The position numbers were made by a program, and so were the translations under genes. Shown in pieces: positions 41,164 through 41,420 of a stretch of DNA of 41,420 nucleotides. The first letter of the stretch is position 1. Each line of letters opens with the position of its first letter. The notes below the pieces were generated by a model. It had not been told where the DNA came from. It did no database searches and saw nothing but the letters and a program-made list of their open reading frames with translations. The stretch comes from Hyphomicrobiales bacterium (GTDB lineage: Bacteria; Pseudomonadota; Alphaproteobacteria; Rhodospirillales; JACKKN01): the NCBI GenBank assembly GCA_024236415.1, contig JACKKN010000025.1:1-41420 (forward strand), read 5' to 3'.

Positions 41164-41420
41164 GCGGCCTTCTCCCCGGCCATGATCCGTGCCGCGTCCA
41201 GCACTGATTCGATGATCTTCACGTATCCCGTGCAGCGGCAGATGTTGGCGCCCAGGGCGGCGCGCACGTCGTCGGCGGTGGGGTCGGGGTTGCGCCGCAG
41301 CAGTCCCTCGGCGGCCATGATCATGCCCGGCGTGCAGAACCCGCACTGGCTGCCCAGCTTCTCGTGGAACGCCTGCTGCACCGGCGACAGGCGGCCGCCC
41401 GCGGCCAGGCCCTCGACCGT
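41160..41420 (-). CDS. hcrC: 4-hydroxybenzoyl-CoA reductase gamma ([2Fe-2S]) subunit, partial
   Basis: The C-terminal 86 residues of the iron-sulfur subunit; its start lies beyond the right edge of the window. QAFHEKLGSQCGFCTPGMIM and ALGANICRCTGYVKIIESVL carry the four cysteines of the second [2Fe-2S] cluster of xanthine-oxidase-family small subunits. The N-terminal plant-ferredoxin-like domain is outside. The stop overlaps the hcrA start. Gene order on the minus strand is hcrC-hcrA-hcrB. Confidence 0.92.
   Translation of the reverse strand, partial: TVEGLAAGGRLSPVQQAFHEKLGSQCGFCTPGMIMAAEGLLRRNPDPTADDVRAALGANICRCTGYVKIIESVLDAARIMAGEKAA

Overview
The window is a roughly 68-70% GC chromosomal segment of an alphaproteobacterium, most likely a Rhodospirillales-type organism (for example Magnetospirillum-like; this is inference). 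The pointers are an NDUFA12-type complex I accessory subunit, an alphaproteobacterial mlaD/DUF2155/aat/accC/accB/aroQ neighbourhood, a ThiS-ThiG fusion, a B12-dependent ribonucleotide reductase, a polyhydroxyalkanoate phasin, a PEP-CTERM protein with an exosortase-associated acyltransferase, and 4-hydroxybenzoyl-CoA reductase genes. No rRNA, tRNA, CRISPR array or known riboswitch was found.

Layout. 1-4.1 kb: phasin with a readable promoter and two PhaR-like operators, an MBL-fold hydrolase, a PEP-CTERM protein behind a sigma-54-like site, a hairpin repeat beside a hydrolase remnant, and a methyltransferase. 4.1-7.1 kb is an accessory, partly AT-rich stretch: an MltR-like protein, two short unlisted genes on the minus strand, repetitive DNA, and an insertion sequence with 18-bp inverted repeats whose transposase frame is damaged. 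7.3-10.2 kb: clpS-clpA. 10.4-16.4 kb: a tiny Tat-targeted peptide followed by a PF14907 nucleotidyltransferase, a secreted double-repeat cysteine protein, a FemAB-like acyltransferase, a membrane adenylate-cyclase-type protein, a RidA-like protein and a quinone-reductase-like MDR protein. 16.4-22.6 kb (minus strand): a response-regulator/MBL fusion lacking the phospho-acceptor Asp, an orphan degenerate CD-NTase-like protein, and nrdJ.

23.2-28.7 kb is the housekeeping envelope/fatty-acid block: NDUFA12, two tandem MlaD proteins, a methyltransferase and DUF2155 on the plus strand, meeting aroQ-accB-accC-aat on the minus strand. 28.8-32.9 kb: thiSG, a sterol-desaturase-family protein, a nuclease-fold protein without its catalytic arginines, a 36-residue membrane peptide behind a CRP-like site, the exosortase-associated acyltransferase and a four-cysteine small protein. 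33-37.8 kb: two tandem GNAT enzymes, a pair of unknown membrane-anchored proteins, trehalose-6-phosphate synthase, a low-GC secreted protein and an IS remnant. 37.8-41.4 kb: hcrB, hcrA and the 3' part of hcrC, for anaerobic aromatic degradation; hcrC runs off the window.

The most unusual items are the orphan CD-NTase-like protein with two of three catalytic acids missing, the pseudo-receiver/MBL fusion, the Tat-peptide/nucleotidyltransferase pair, the double C-x(15-16)-C-x2-C-x45-C secreted protein, and an aat gene whose only well-placed start looks like ATT. I found no complete, clearly new multi-gene defence or biosynthetic system; these are leads.
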